Of a DNA stretch of 64,000 nt, positions 18,402 to 27,914 are shown one piece after another (positions within the stretch are counted from its first letter, which is position 1; each line of letters starts with the position of its first letter). Made by a program: the position numbers and the translations under genes. Under the pieces are notes generated by a model, which was not told the origin of the DNA, did not search any database, and worked only from the letters and a program-made list of their open reading frames with translations. This DNA comes from Pseudomonas antarctica (GTDB lineage: Bacteria > Pseudomonadota > Gammaproteobacteria > Pseudomonadales > Pseudomonadaceae), in NCBI RefSeq assembly GCF_001647715.1, contig NZ_CP015600.1, positions 62,001 through 126,000 of the forward strand. Reading direction: 5' to 3'.

Positions 18402-19121
18402 TTATTGCGCCTTGCGCGGTATCAGCACAATCTGCGCCGGAATACGTTTCAAGATCTGTCGGTGAATCTTCAGGTCATACCCCGAATCAATTCGCTTCAC
18501 CCGTTTGGTCAGCAACGTGGCCAGCCATGGGTAATCCTGCGTGCGCGGCGCCTGGATGCTCACGTCGCACTGGTAATTCACCACGTCGGTGGCGATCGCA
18601 TCCAACTGATGGCGAAGTTCTTCGATGTCAGTGAGGTTCAGCGCCACGGTGGTGCTTTCAGCGGCAGGATCGATGACTTTGGCAGCCGGCTTTGCTTCGG
18701 CCGCTTTCAAGGCGGCTTCGGCTTTATCCAGCTCGGCCTTGCGGGCATGGCTGATGGCGCTGTTTACGCCACCGGTCAGCGCCGGGGCCTTGGGCATCAG
18801 CGCGCGGGCGCGGCTCAGGGCGGTGGCGGCGGCGTTGACGTCACCTTTTTGCAGCACGATCTGGCTGCGCTGCAGGTAGGCTTCGGCCAGTTGGCGCTGG
18901 TAAGGCTCCAGAGCCGGGTCGTTAGGCGATTGGGCCTGCAAGGCGGCAAGCTCGTCTTCGGCGGTAGCCAGCTCGCTGCTGGCCAGGTTTTGCTCCAGCT
19001 GCGCGATCGCCGCAGCGCGTGTGTCCGGTACCTCGGTGGCAGCGGGCGGTGTGCTTTGACAGGCGCCCAGCAGCAGGGAAAATGCGGCAAGGAGCAGATA
19101 ACGGAAGTTGAACGGCTTCAT
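18402..19121 (-). CDS. Hypothetical lipoprotein next to the zinc uptake genes
   Basis: A 239-residue predicted lipoprotein: signal peptide with lipobox LGAC (Cys20), then a helical, Ala/Gln/Leu-rich region resembling tetratricopeptide or coiled-coil repeats (residues 35-160) and a basic C-terminal part. It lies 37 bases downstream of znuB on the same strand, and the same neighbour exists in P. aeruginosa between znuB and metN. A link to zinc uptake is only positional; no metal-binding motif is visible. The function is unknown. Confidence 0.8.
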   Translation of the reverse strand: MKPFNFRYLLLAAFSLLLGACQSTPPAATEVPDTRAAAIAQLEQNLASSELATAEDELAALQAQSPNDPALEPYQRQLAEAYLQRSQIVLQKGDVNAAATALSRARALMPKAPALTGGVNSAISHARKAELDKAEAALKAAEAKPAAKVIDPAAESTTVALNLTDIEELRHQLDAIATDVVNYQCDVSIQAPRTQDYPWLATLLTKRVKRIDSGYDLKIHRQILKRIPAQIVLIPRKAQ

Positions 19122-19158
19122 TCCTGCGACTCTCTATTTGCGCAAAAAGCGAGCAAGT

Positions 19159-19947
19159 CTACACCCCTCGACGGGGCAGGACAAAACTCAGCAGAAACAG
19201 GGCGGCCGCCGCTACTACAATCGACGGCCCGGCCGGCGTGTCCTTGAACCAGGACAGCGCCAGGCCCCCGCACACCGCGAGCATGCCCAACAGGCTGGCG
19301 CCGATCGCCATTTGCTCGGGTGAGCGAGCGTGGCGCTGGGCAGCGGCCGCGGGAATGATCAGCAGCGACGTGATCAACAATACGCCGACAATCTTCATCG
19401 CGACAGCAATCACCACTGCGATCAATAGCATCAGGGTCATGCGCAGGGCCGGCACGGGCAAACCTTCCACCGTGGCCAGCTCTTCATGCACGGTGATCGC
19501 CAGCAATGGGCGCCACAGCGCTACCAGCAAAACCAGCACGGCGGCGCTGCCGCCGAGGATCCAGGCAAGGTCGGTCGGGCTGATCGCCAGCAGGTCGCCG
19601 AAAAGGTAGGCCATCAGGTCGATGCGCACTTCATGCATGAAGCTCAGCACCACCAGGCCCAGGGACAAGGTGCTCGGCGCCAGGATGCCGAGCAGGGTGT
19701 CGGAGGCCAGCGGCTGGCGCTGTTGCAGGGTCACCAGCAGCACCGCCAGCAGCAGGCAGCCCACGGTCACGGCGATGGTCGGGCTCACATCCAGCAAGAA
19801 GCCCATGGCCACGCCCAGCAGCGCGGCGTGCGACAACGTGTCGCCAAAGTAGGCCATGCGCCGCCAAACCACGAACGAGCCCAATGGGCCCGCCACCAGT
19901 GCCAAAGCCAAGCCTGCCAGCAGGGCGTAGAGCAGAAAATCAGCCAT
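19159..19947 (-). CDS. znuB: Zinc ABC transporter permease
   Basis: Inner-membrane permease of the high-affinity Zn2+ importer, 262 residues with eight or nine helices. Family features include [20 protein letters not shown] and the [20 protein letters not shown] stretch. The start at 19947 overlaps the znuC stop by eight bases; the longer frame to 20010 would lie within znuC. Confidence 0.95.
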   Translation of the reverse strand: MADFLLYALLAGLALALVAGPLGSFVVWRRMAYFGDTLSHAALLGVAMGFLLDVSPTIAVTVGCLLLAVLLVTLQQRQPLASDTLLGILAPSTLSLGLVVLSFMHEVRIDLMAYLFGDLLAISPTDLAWILGGSAAVLVLLVALWRPLLAITVHEELATVEGLPVPALRMTLMLLIAVVIAVAMKIVGVLLITSLLIIPAAAAQRHARSPEQMAIGASLLGMLAVCGGLALSWFKDTPAGPSIVVAAAALFLLSFVLPRRGV

Positions 19948-20725
19948 GCTTGCAGCTATCTCCATGAACGTGGGAGTGGGGCGTAGCGGGATCGTCGACG
20001 ACGGCGCCATGCAGATCGTGGGCGTGGTCGTGATGGTGGTGATAGATCGCCAGGCTTTGGGCGTTTTTGCCGAACAACTCGACGAACGCCGGATCGCCGC
20101 TCACCTGTTCCGGGTGGCCGGAGCAGCAGACGTGGCGGTTGAGGCACACCACTTGGTCGGTGGTGCTCATGACCAGGTGCAGGTCGTGGGAGACCATCAA
20201 CACGCCGCAGCCATGACGGTCGCGCAGGCGGGTGATCAGGCTGTACAGCTCGGCCTGGCCGGCGACGTCGACGCCTTGCACGGGCTCATCGAGCACCAGC
20301 AATTCTGGTTCGCGCAACAAGGCGCGGGCCAGCAAGACGCGCTGCATTTCGCCGCCCGAGATACTTTGCACCGGGCTGTCGATGACCTGTTCGGCGCCGA
20401 CTTCCTTGAGCGCAGCCTGCGCGCGGGTGCGGTCTACACCCGGCACCAGGCGCAAGAAGCGCAGCACGGACAATGGCAGCGTCGGGTCGACGTGCAGTTT
20501 TTGCGGCATGTAGCCGACGCGTAGCTTGGGCTTGCGCCACACGCTGCCGGTGTCGGGCTTGAGCAGGCCGAGCACGGCGCGAACCAGCGTGGTCTTACCG
20601 GCGCCGTTGGGGCCGATCAAGGTGACGATCTGCCCCGGTTCGACGCTCAGTGCGATGTTATCGAGCACGGCTTGACCGGCGAACGTGACCCCGACCTGTT
20701 CCAGGCGGATTAACGCGTTGCTCAT
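19940..20725 (-). CDS. znuC: Zinc ABC transporter ATP-binding protein
   Basis: ATPase of the Zn2+ importer, 261 residues. Walker A (GPNGAGKTT), signature ([15 protein letters not shown]) and Walker B ([12 protein letters not shown]) are intact. The C-terminal 45 residues are rich in His and Asp (HHHHDHAHD and [12 protein letters not shown]), a metal-binding tail seen in some ZnuC proteins. Start and zur stop share one base, so zur, znuC and znuB are tightly coupled. Confidence 0.95.
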   Translation of the reverse strand: MSNALIRLEQVGVTFAGQAVLDNIALSVEPGQIVTLIGPNGAGKTTLVRAVLGLLKPDTGSVWRKPKLRVGYMPQKLHVDPTLPLSVLRFLRLVPGVDRTRAQAALKEVGAEQVIDSPVQSISGGEMQRVLLARALLREPELLVLDEPVQGVDVAGQAELYSLITRLRDRHGCGVLMVSHDLHLVMSTTDQVVCLNRHVCCSGHPEQVSGDPAFVELFGKNAQSLAIYHHHHDHAHDLHGAVVDDPATPHSHVHGDSCKHG

Positions 20726-21207
20726 CAAGCCCCCTGGCAGCCCGAGCACAGCCCGACCACTTCGACCGTTTGCCCTTCGACCTTGAAGCCGACCTCGGCG
20801 GAGCTCTTGATGATGGCGTCGCTGATGCTTTTTTGTTCAAGCTCGATGGCAGCGTGGCACTCGCGGCAGATCAGGAACTGGCCCTGATGCGCGTGTTCCG
20901 GGTGGTTGCAGCCAACAAAGGCGTTGAGTGAGGCGATGCGGTGCACCAGGCCGTTTTCCAGCAGGAAATCCAGCGCACGGTACACCGTAGGCGGCGCAGC
21001 GCGGCGGCCGTCCTGCTCGCTGAGCACGCCAAGAATGTCGTAGGCGCCCAGCGGCTTGTGGCTCTGCCACACCAGCTCCAGCACGCGACGACGCAGCGCA
21101 GTCAGCCGCAGGCCTTGGCGTGCGCACAGGGTATCGGCCTCCGACAACGCGGTATGCACGCAGTGAGAGTGGTCGTGGGGACGGCTGGCAAGCGGTGTAA
21201 TAGGCAT
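20725..21207 (-). CDS. zur: Zinc uptake regulator Zur (Fur family)
   Basis: Zn-responsive repressor of zinc uptake genes, 160 residues. The N-terminal winged helix ([17 protein letters not shown], then [16 protein letters not shown]) is followed by the metal and dimerisation domain with CRECH and a C-terminal CSGC forming the structural zinc site. An early His-rich stretch (HDHSHCVH) precedes it. First gene of the zur-znuC-znuB operon, divergent from znuA with a shared control region of 67 bases. Known as np20 in P. aeruginosa. Confidence 0.95.
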   Translation of the reverse strand: MPITPLASRPHDHSHCVHTALSEADTLCARQGLRLTALRRRVLELVWQSHKPLGAYDILGVLSEQDGRRAAPPTVYRALDFLLENGLVHRIASLNAFVGCNHPEHAHQGQFLICRECHAAIELEQKSISDAIIKSSAEVGFKVEGQTVEVVGLCSGCQGA

Positions 21208-21231
21208 GAGCGGCGACAGACATTTGATAGA

Positions 21232-21250
21232 GACGTTATTATGTTACCCG
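21232..21250. promoter_or_regulatory. Candidate Zur box
   Basis: GACGTTATTATGTTACCCG lies midway between the divergent zur and znuA starts and resembles the GTTATA-type Zur consensus, but the right half-site is degraded. It could serve both transcripts. Confidence 0.5.
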
Positions 21251-21274
21251 TTCCTACGCCATTGAGTGGTCATC

Positions 21275-22195
21275 GTGTCCCGACTTTTTCCTGTTTTTGT
21301 CGTATTTGTCACCAGTTTGCTCATCGCCGGGGCTGCTCAAGCCGAGGTCAAGGTGCTGACCAGCATCAAGCCGTTGCAGTTGATCGCCGCGGCTGTGCAG
21401 GACGGCGTGGCCATTCCGGAGGTGTTATTGCCGCCCGGCGCTTCGCCGCACAACTATGCCTTGCGCCCATCCGACGTACGGCGTGTGCAGTCGGTGGACC
21501 TGTTGTATTGGATCGGCCCGGACATGGAGAGCTTCCTGCCGCGCGTGCTCAAGGGGCGTAGCCTGCCGACCGTGGCGGTGCAGGACCTTGCGGGCATGAA
21601 ACTGCGTCGTTTCGCCGAAGATAGCCACTCGCATGCAGAGGATGCCGACGAGCATGATCACGATCACCGCCCAGGCAGCCTGGACGCGCATTTGTGGTTG
21701 TCGACCGTAAACGCTCGCGTCATCGCGGCGCGCATGGCGGCTGACCTCAGCACCGCCGACCCGGACAATGCCGCGCGCTATCAGAGCAACGTGAAGGCGT
21801 TCGATGAGCGTCTGGATGCGTTGGATGCGCGCTTGAAAGCTCGTTTGGCGAGTGTGGGTGACAAGCCTTACTTCGTCTTCCACGAGGCCTTTGATTACTT
21901 CGAAGACGCTTACGGGCTCAAGCACACCGGCGTGTTCAGCGTTGCCGCCGAAGTACAGCCAGGCGCCCAGCATGTGGCGGCGATGCGTACGCGGTTGCAG
22001 GAAGTCGGCAAGACCTGCGTGTTCAGCGAGCCGCCGCTGCGCCCGCGCCTGGCCGAGACGCTGGTCGCCGGTTTGCCGGTGAAATTGGCGGAGTTGGATG
22101 CGTTGGGCGGTTACACGCCAGCTACAGCGCAGGGTTACGAGCAGGTGCTGGAGAAGTTGGGGAATGATTTGGCTGGGTGCCTGGAATCGTTATAA
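21275..22195 (+). CDS. znuA: Zinc ABC transporter periplasmic binding protein
   Basis: Captures Zn2+ in the periplasm and hands it to ZnuBC; 306 residues, cluster A-I family. Signal peptide cleaved after AQA; metal ligands include His in PHNYALRPSD and the His-Asp loop at about residues 116-131 (HSHAEDADEHDHDH), typical for zinc members. The GTG at 21275 gives the family N-terminus (MSRLFPVFVVF); a second GTG at 21266 is less likely. Divergent from zur. Confidence 0.95.
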   Translation: MSRLFPVFVVFVTSLLIAGAAQAEVKVLTSIKPLQLIAAAVQDGVAIPEVLLPPGASPHNYALRPSDVRRVQSVDLLYWIGPDMESFLPRVLKGRSLPTVAVQDLAGMKLRRFAEDSHSHAEDADEHDHDHRPGSLDAHLWLSTVNARVIAARMAADLSTADPDNAARYQSNVKAFDERLDALDARLKARLASVGDKPYFVFHEAFDYFEDAYGLKHTGVFSVAAEVQPGAQHVAAMRTRLQEVGKTCVFSEPPLRPRLAETLVAGLPVKLAELDALGGYTPATAQGYEQVLEKLGNDLAGCLESL

Positions 22196-22213
22196 CAACC
22201 AACACAGAACTAC

Positions 22214-22285
22214 TGTGGGAGCGGGCTTGCCCGCGATGGCGATGTGTCAGTCGACACCGCTATCGCAGGCAAGCCAGCTCCCACA
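22214..22285. repeat. REPIN between znuA and thrB
   Basis: Inverted REP pair with mixed halves (GCGGGCTTGCCCGCGA and GCAGGCAAGCCAGCTC) in the gap of the convergent genes. Confidence 0.88.
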
Positions 22286-22304
22286 TTTTTTACCGAGCAG
22301 GTCT

Positions 22305-23258
22305 TTAGAGTGCGAACGGCAAGTGCACGCTGACCTTTTGACGCTGTGCCAGCCGGTGCTCGAACTCTGCCGGGTCATGAATCAACACGTCCTGCCCGGC
22401 AAATGATTCAGCGGCGATCAGGCGCGACAGCCAGAAGCGCACGCACGCTACCCGCAACATCGTCGGCCACAATTGCGCTTCCTTGGCCGTGAAGGGACGC
22501 AGCCCCGCGTAGGCACCCAGCAGCGCGCGGGCGCGTTGGCCATCAATCACGCCATCGGCGTCCGAGCACCAGTCGTTCAGCGCGATCGCCACGTCGTACA
22601 GCATCGGGCCCGAGCAGGCGTTGTAGAAGTCGATCAACCCGGTCAGGTGCGTGCCTTCGAACATCGCGTTGTCGCGGAACAGGTCGGCGTGAACGTTGGC
22701 GCGGGGCAGGGCGAGGATCTGGGCCTTGTGAGCGTCTATTTCGGTCAGTGCATCTTGCAGCAGGCGCTGCTGGGCGTCGTTCAGGTGCGAAATCAGCTGC
22801 GCCCCTTCAGTCAGCATCCAATCCAGCCCGCGATCCGTCTTGCGCTCCAGCACCTTCTCGCCTTGAGTCGCCAGGTGAAGGTGGCCGAGCAGGTCGCCGA
22901 CCTGGGCGCAATGCTGCGCATTGGCGTCCTTGATGTGCTTGCCGGCCAGGCGCGGTTGTAGCAGCGCTGGTTTACCGGCAAGTTCGCGCAGGGCCACGCC
23001 ATCGATGGTCCGCAGGGCGTAAGGCACCGGCAGATCGGCGTCGTGGAGCACGTCGAGCAGTTCGATGAAGAACGGCATTTCTGCGACGGGGCCGCGTTCA
23101 ACCAGGGTCAGGACGAATTCGCCCTGTTCCAGGCTGATGAAGAAGTTGGTGTTTTCGCTACCGGCGGCAATCCCCTGGAAATCAAGCAGGCGGCCGAGCC
23201 CGTAAGGGGCGAGAAAGGTTTCCAGCTCGGGCCGAGCCAGGGGGGTAAACACAGACAT
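22305..23258 (-). CDS. thrB: Homoserine kinase, choline-kinase-like family
   Basis: Phosphorylates homoserine in threonine synthesis. The 317-residue protein belongs to the aminoglycoside-phosphotransferase/choline-kinase fold rather than the GHMP fold of E. coli ThrB: it has HADLFRDN (catalytic loop) and LIDFYNACSGP (metal-binding Asp). This is the usual enzyme in Pseudomonas, and the neighbouring znuA, DUF2782 and polA genes match that locus. The ATG at 23258 is preferred to 23300. Confidence 0.9.
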   Translation of the reverse strand: MSVFTPLARPELETFLAPYGLGRLLDFQGIAAGSENTNFFISLEQGEFVLTLVERGPVAEMPFFIELLDVLHDADLPVPYALRTIDGVALRELAGKPALLQPRLAGKHIKDANAQHCAQVGDLLGHLHLATQGEKVLERKTDRGLDWMLTEGAQLISHLNDAQQRLLQDALTEIDAHKAQILALPRANVHADLFRDNAMFEGTHLTGLIDFYNACSGPMLYDVAIALNDWCSDADGVIDGQRARALLGAYAGLRPFTAKEAQLWPTMLRVACVRFWLSRLIAAESFAGQDVLIHDPAEFEHRLAQRQKVSVHLPFAL

Positions 23259-23314
23259 GGTTAAAACTGCCAGTACGGGCGCCGCAGTGCGCGGCGCCAA
23301 TTTAAGTTAAGAAA

Positions 23315-23605
23315 TCATTTCCATTCGAAGATCTTCCATGACGGGATCAGCATATCCGGCTGGTCAGAACGGATGAAGTTCGCATCGGTTCCGTCCGCGC
23401 GCACCAGGAAATACGGCGGAAAGCCTTTCTGGGTCACCTTGATCGCGTACAGGAAACCATTTTGGCGGTATTCCTGAATGGTCTTGTCGCCTTCCGTGCG
23501 AATGGTGACTTCCGGGTCGCCCGAAGGCGCACTGTCTGCCGCCATGGCCACCATCGGAGTGAGTGCAATCAAGCCGGTCAACAACAGGCGATTTACTGTA
23601 CGCAT
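23315..23605 (-). CDS. DUF2782 family periplasmic protein
   Basis: A 96-residue exported protein (signal peptide cut after AMA) of the DUF2782 family, next to polA in many gammaproteobacteria. The conserved YRQNGFLYAIKVTQKGFPPYFLV core is complete. It precedes thrB on the same strand with a 56-base gap. No function is known. Confidence 0.88.
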   Translation of the reverse strand: MRTVNRLLLTGLIALTPMVAMAADSAPSGDPEVTIRTEGDKTIQEYRQNGFLYAIKVTQKGFPPYFLVRADGTDANFIRSDQPDMLIPSWKIFEWK

Positions 23606-23679
23606 GATAACCTTGTCCCTTTGTCGTCATTGGTCCGGCTATTCTAGCGCCTGACCCGCCGAAAAGGTTGATCCTGCTC

Positions 23680-26475
23680 ATGAGCCAAGCCCCCCTCGTC
23701 CTGGTGGACGGTTCTTCTTACCTGTACCGCGCCTTTCACGCGCTGCCACCGCTGACTACCTCCAAAGGCCTGCCGACCGGTGCGGTCAAGGGCGTGTTGA
23801 ACATGCTCAAAAGCCTGCGCAAGCAGTACCCGGACAGCCCGTTCGCGGTCGTGTTCGACGCCAAGGGTGGGACCTTTCGCGATGACATGTACGCTGAATA
23901 CAAGGCTAATCGCCCGAGCATGCCTGATGACATGCGCCTGCAGATCGAGCCCCTGCACCAAAGCGTGATCGCGCTGGGCTTCCCGCTGCTGTGCGTTGAA
24001 GGCGTCGAGGCCGATGACGTGATCGGCACACTGGCCCGCAGCAGTGCGGCGGCCGACCGACCGGTGGTGATTTCCACTGGCGACAAGGACATGGCGCAAC
24101 TGGTCGACGGGCACATTACCTTGGTCAACACCATGACCGGTAGCGCGATGGACATCGAGGGCGTGAAGGAGAAATTCGGTGTCGCTCCCGAGCAGATCAT
24201 CGATTACCTGGCGTTGATGGGCGATTCCTCCGACAACATCCCGGGCGTTCCGGGCATTGGTCCGAAGACCGCTTCCGGCCTGTTAGTGGGCGTGAATGGC
24301 GGCCTCAAAGAGCTTTATGAGCAGTTGGATATTGTGCCGACCCTGCCGATTCGGGGCGCCAAGAACCTGCCGGCCAAGCTGGAAGAGCATCGGGAAATGG
24401 CGTTCCTGTCCTATCAACTGGCGACGATCAAGATCGACGTGCCGCTGGATGTGGGCCTGGATGATCTGCACCTGATCGAGCCGGATCGCGACAAGCTGCT
24501 GGAGCTGTACACGCTGCTGGAGTTCAAGAGCTGGTTTGATGAGATTCAGCGCGACGCCAAGCGCGTTGAATTGAAGGCTTCGGCCCAGGCTGCGCCGACT
24601 GCTGAAGCTGTCGTTGAGGAGGTTGCATCGGCCCCTGTGGAGACGGCGTACACCACCATCCTCGACCAAGCGACATTCGACCGTTGGCTGAAGAAGCTCA
24701 ATGACGCGACGTTGTTCGCGTTTGACACGGAAACCACCGGGATTGACGCCCAACAGGCGCAGCTGGTCGGGGTTTCCTTTGCCGTGCAGCCTCACGAAGC
24801 GGCCTACATACCGCTGACCCACTCTTACGAGGGTGCGCCGCAGCAGTTGGACCGTGACACCGTGTTGCTGGCCCTCAAGCCATTGCTGGAAGACCCGACC
24901 AAGCTCAAGGTTGGCCAGCACGCCAAGTTCGACATGAACATCCTGGCCAACTGCGCCATCGGTGGTGACTTTGAACGGGGCATTACAGTGCGCGGTATCG
25001 CCTTCGACACCATGCTTGAATCCTACGTGCTGAATTCCACTGCGACTCGGCATGATATGGACAGCCTGGCGAAGAAGTACCTGGACTACGACACCGTCAG
25101 CTTCCAGGACATCGCCGGCAAAGGCGCCAAGCAGCTGACGTTCGACCAGATCCCGCTTGAGCAAGCCGGCCCTTACGCCGCCGAAGATGCCGACGTGACG
25201 CTGCGTCTGCATCAGGCACTGCACGCACAACTCGCGGCCATCCCGAGCCTGGCCAGTGTGCTCACGGATATCGAAATACCCTTGGTGCCGGTGCTGGCAC
25301 GTATCGAGCGCCAGGGTGCGTTGGTGGATAAGGAGCTGCTGGGCATCCAGAGCATCGAGTTGGGCAACAAGATGGTTGAGCTGGAGCGCCAGGCGTTCGA
25401 GATCGCGGGCGAAGAGTTCAACCTGGGCTCACCCAAGCAGCTTGGGGCGATTCTCTACGAGAAACTTGGCCTGCCGGTGCTGAAAAAGACCGGCAAGGGG
25501 CAGGCGTCCACGGCGGAAGAAGTGCTGGCCAAGTTGGCCGAAGATGACTTCCTGTTGCCCAAGGTGCTGATGCAGTACCGCAGCATGAGCAAACTGAAAA
25601 GCACCTACACCGACCGCCTGCCGGAGCAGATCAACCCGCGCACCGGGCGCATTCACACGTCTTATCATCAGGCTGTGGCGGCTACCGGGCGCTTGTCGTC
25701 CAGCGACCCGAACCTGCAGAACATCCCTGTGCGCACCGCCGAAGGGCGGCGGATCCGCCAGGCGTTTGTCGCGCCCAAGGGCTACAAGCTGCTGGCGGCG
25801 GACTATTCGCAGATCGAACTGCGGATCATGGCGCACTTGTCCAAGGACGAGGGCTTGATGAATGCGTTTCGCAACGACCTGGACGTGCACACCGCTACGG
25901 CGGCTGAGGTGTTCAAGGTTGAATTGTCTGAGGTCACGTCCAATCAACGTCGCAGTGCCAAGGCGATTAACTTTGGCCTGATCTACGGCATGGGCGCGCA
26001 GAAGTTGGGCAAGGATATTGGCGTCGATACCAAGACTGCCAAGGCGTACATCGATGTGTACTTCGCGCGCTACCCAGGTGTTCGCGAGTACATGGAGCGC
26101 ACGCGTGCCCAGGCTGCTGATCAAGGCTATGTAGAAACCTTCTTCGGGCGTCGGCTGTATTTGCCGGATATCAATTCCAATAAGCCTCAGGAACGAGCGG
26201 CTGCCGAGCGCACGGCAATCAACGCGCCGATGCAAGGCACGGCGGCGGACATCATCAAAAAAGCCATGGTGCTGGTGGATAACTGGCTGACGGAATCGGG
26301 CCTGGATGCCAAGGTCATCCTGCAAGTACACGATGAACTGGTGCTTGAGGTGCGTGAGGACCTGGTGGCGCAAGTCAGCGAGAAGATCCGCGAGCACATG
26401 AGTGCGGCAGCGCAGTTGGACGTGCCACTGGTGGTGGATGTGGGCGTAGGCGATAACTGGGACGAGGCGCACTGA
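23680..26475 (+). CDS. polA: DNA polymerase I
   Basis: Repair and Okazaki-fragment polymerase, 931 residues. N-terminal 5'-3' exonuclease (residues 1-290), 3'-5' exonuclease with the intact DTETTG motif (from about 350), and the polymerase domain with motif A DYSQIELRIMA, motif B RRSAKAINFGLIYG and motif C VHDELVLEV. The proofreading acidic residues look intact. An upstream TTG at 23668 is possible, but the ATG at 23680 matches the family N-terminus. A strong hairpin at 26483 follows the stop. Confidence 0.98.
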   Translation: MSQAPLVLVDGSSYLYRAFHALPPLTTSKGLPTGAVKGVLNMLKSLRKQYPDSPFAVVFDAKGGTFRDDMYAEYKANRPSMPDDMRLQIEPLHQSVIALGFPLLCVEGVEADDVIGTLARSSAAADRPVVISTGDKDMAQLVDGHITLVNTMTGSAMDIEGVKEKFGVAPEQIIDYLALMGDSSDNIPGVPGIGPKTASGLLVGVNGGLKELYEQLDIVPTLPIRGAKNLPAKLEEHREMAFLSYQLATIKIDVPLDVGLDDLHLIEPDRDKLLELYTLLEFKSWFDEIQRDAKRVELKASAQAAPTAEAVVEEVASAPVETAYTTILDQATFDRWLKKLNDATLFAFDTETTGIDAQQAQLVGVSFAVQPHEAAYIPLTHSYEGAPQQLDRDTVLLALKPLLEDPTKLKVGQHAKFDMNILANCAIGGDFERGITVRGIAFDTMLESYVLNSTATRHDMDSLAKKYLDYDTVSFQDIAGKGAKQLTFDQIPLEQAGPYAAEDADVTLRLHQALHAQLAAIPSLASVLTDIEIPLVPVLARIERQGALVDKELLGIQSIELGNKMVELERQAFEIAGEEFNLGSPKQLGAILYEKLGLPVLKKTGKGQASTAEEVLAKLAEDDFLLPKVLMQYRSMSKLKSTYTDRLPEQINPRTGRIHTSYHQAVAATGRLSSSDPNLQNIPVRTAEGRRIRQAFVAPKGYKLLAADYSQIELRIMAHLSKDEGLMNAFRNDLDVHTATAAEVFKVELSEVTSNQRRSAKAINFGLIYGMGAQKLGKDIGVDTKTAKAYIDVYFARYPGVREYMERTRAQAADQGYVETFFGRRLYLPDINSNKPQERAAAERTAINAPMQGTAADIIKKAMVLVDNWLTESGLDAKVILQVHDELVLEVREDLVAQVSEKIREHMSAAAQLDVPLVVDVGVGDNWDEAH

Positions 26476-26482
26476 TTTCGCG

Positions 26483-26513
26483 GCTCTGCCACTTGCGAGG
26501 GGAGTGGCAGAGC
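26483..26513 (+). terminator. Stem-loop after polA
   Basis: A perfect 11-base stem GCTCTGCCACT / AGTGGCAGAGC with a nine-base loop, followed by a weak T-run (GCTTTAG). Likely ends polA transcription and separates it from ersA. Confidence 0.75.
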
Positions 26514-26567
26514 GCTTTAGATCAGAAATCGACGACAGCTATTTCCAATAGTTTTTTGAACCTGCCG

Positions 26568-26595
26568 GAACTTAACCCGTGAATTGCTACTCAGA
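26568..26595 (+). promoter_or_regulatory. AlgU/sigma-22-type promoter of ersA
   Basis: GAACTT at 26568-26573 and TCAGA at 26591-26595 with a 17-base spacer match the AlgU consensus GAACTT-N16/17-TCTGA except for one base. Transcription would start near 26602, exactly where the sRNA is expected. Confidence 0.8.
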
Positions 26596-26601
26596 GTTAC
26601 T

Positions 26602-26731
26602 GAATGGGTGGTGAAGCCCTTCAATGCTCCTATGTTGTGTTAAGTGTTGGCAGATATCTGGACCCCGCCCTAGCGGTCCGGAACTTGAACCCCGAACTTC
26701 CCCTCCCCATACGAAGTCCGGGGTTTTTTTT
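26602..26731 (+). ncRNA. ersA: ErsA small regulatory RNA
   Basis: The position between polA and engB is that of ErsA in Pseudomonas and Spot 42 in E. coli. The interval from the predicted start to the T-run is about 130 bases, matching the roughly 132-nt ErsA. It carries a C/U-rich loop (CTTCCCCTCCCC), the probable Hfq-dependent seed, inside a terminator hairpin ending in eight Ts. In P. aeruginosa, ErsA is envelope-stress induced and affects exopolysaccharide and biofilm genes such as algC. Identity is by position, promoter and shape, not by alignment. Confidence 0.8.
26689..26731 (+). terminator. Rho-independent terminator of ersA
   Basis: Stem ACCCCGAACTTC / GAAGTCCGGGGT with a CCCTCCCCATAC-type loop, followed by TTTTTTT. 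Confidence 0.88.
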
Positions 26732-26744
26732 GCCCGCAGAAAAG

Positions 26745-27386
26745 TTATTCCGCGATTTCAGTGCCCTTGTCGGCCAATTCCATCCAGCCGGCCAGCACGG
26801 TGTAGGCGTCTTCCAGGCCCATCCGCTTAGGCGCAGAGAACAACTGGATGGTGATCGCATCACCCCAACCTTTGCGGATGTCGGATTGCACTTTGAGCAG
26901 GGTGTTCTTGGCGGCGCCGTAGGTCAGCTTGTCGGCCTTGGTCAGCAGGATATGCATCGGCATGCCGCTGGCGACAGCCCAATCGAGCATCAGCAGGTCG
27001 AAGTCGGTCATTGGATGACGGATGTCCATCATCAGAATCAAACCCTTCAAACTCTCCCGACCACCCAGGTAAGCCTCCAGATGACGCTGCCAGTGCAGCT
27101 TCAACGGGATAGGTACTTTTGCATAACCGTAGCCCGGCAGGTCGACCAGACGCCGATCATCGTCTAGCTTGAAGAAGTTGAGAAGTTGCGTGCGGCCCGG
27201 GGTTTTCGAGGTGCGCGCCAGGCTGGCGTGAGTCAGGGTGTTCAGCGCGCTGGATTTGCCAGCGTTGGAACGACCGGCAAAGGCGACTTCAAAGCCTTCG
27301 TCATCGGGGCATTGGTCAACTTTGGCGGCGCTGAGCATGAATGTGGACTGTTGGCACAGACCGAGGATGGGATTCTTGAGTTGCAT
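26745..27386 (-). CDS. engB: Ribosome biogenesis GTPase EngB/YihA
   Basis: Essential GTPase for large ribosomal subunit assembly, 213 residues. G1 [10 protein letters not shown]2 Thr in KTPGRTQ, G3 DLPGYGYAK and G4 TKADK are visible. The frame extends to 27512, but the ATG at 27386 ([10 protein letters not shown]) matches the family start. It is convergent with ersA; the sRNA ends 13 bases from its stop. Confidence 0.95.
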   Translation of the reverse strand: MQLKNPILGLCQQSTFMLSAAKVDQCPDDEGFEVAFAGRSNAGKSSALNTLTHASLARTSKTPGRTQLLNFFKLDDDRRLVDLPGYGYAKVPIPLKLHWQRHLEAYLGGRESLKGLILMMDIRHPMTDFDLLMLDWAVASGMPMHILLTKADKLTYGAAKNTLLKVQSDIRKGWGDAITIQLFSAPKRMGLEDAYTVLAGWMELADKGTEIAE

Positions 27387-27578
27387 GAGATTTCCGATGT
27401 GGGCGGTGCCGAAAAAGGGTGCGGCAAGCGGTGTCGTTTCCGTTTCAGTAGCGCCAGTATATAATGCCGCAGATTTTGTGTGTGCTTTGTCCCAGCGAAG
27501 GATGAAGTTCACGGGAGCGAAAGACCTTCATTGCGCATTAGAACGCAAAACGCTCTCAAACCCTGAAAAGGTCGATGT

Positions 27579-27881
27579 ATGACCCGATGGTTGCTCGCTT
27601 TTGGTGTCCTGGTGCCGCTTTACGGCGCTCAGGCTACACAGGATCCGGAGGCGGTGTACAACCGAGTTTGCGTGGCTTGCCATGCCGGCCAACTGCCCAA
27701 CGCCCCCAAACGGGGTGACCAGGTAGCTTGGGCGCCTAGACTGGCGCAGGGTATGGACACGCTGGTGCAACACGTGACCCAGGGTTTCAAGGCAATGCCG
27801 CCGCGTGGTTTGTGCATGGACTGCAGTACTGAGGATTACCAGGCCATCATTGAGTTGATGGTGAGTAAACCCGGTAGATAA
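27579..27881 (+). CDS. Small c-type cytochrome (c5-like)
   Basis: A 100-residue periplasmic monoheme cytochrome c. Signal peptide with cleavage near residue 19; CVACH (Cys31, Cys34, His35) binds heme, and the Met in KAMPPRG is the likely sixth ligand. An extra pair CMDC follows, as in cytochrome c5 proteins with a structural disulfide. It precedes the diheme cytochrome c4 gene by 33 bases. Likely an electron carrier to terminal oxidases. Confidence 0.9.
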   Translation: MTRWLLAFGVLVPLYGAQATQDPEAVYNRVCVACHAGQLPNAPKRGDQVAWAPRLAQGMDTLVQHVTQGFKAMPPRGLCMDCSTEDYQAIIELMVSKPGR

Positions 27882-27914
27882 CTCTTAAACCCTTAGCCGT
27901 AGTTGGATTAGCTG

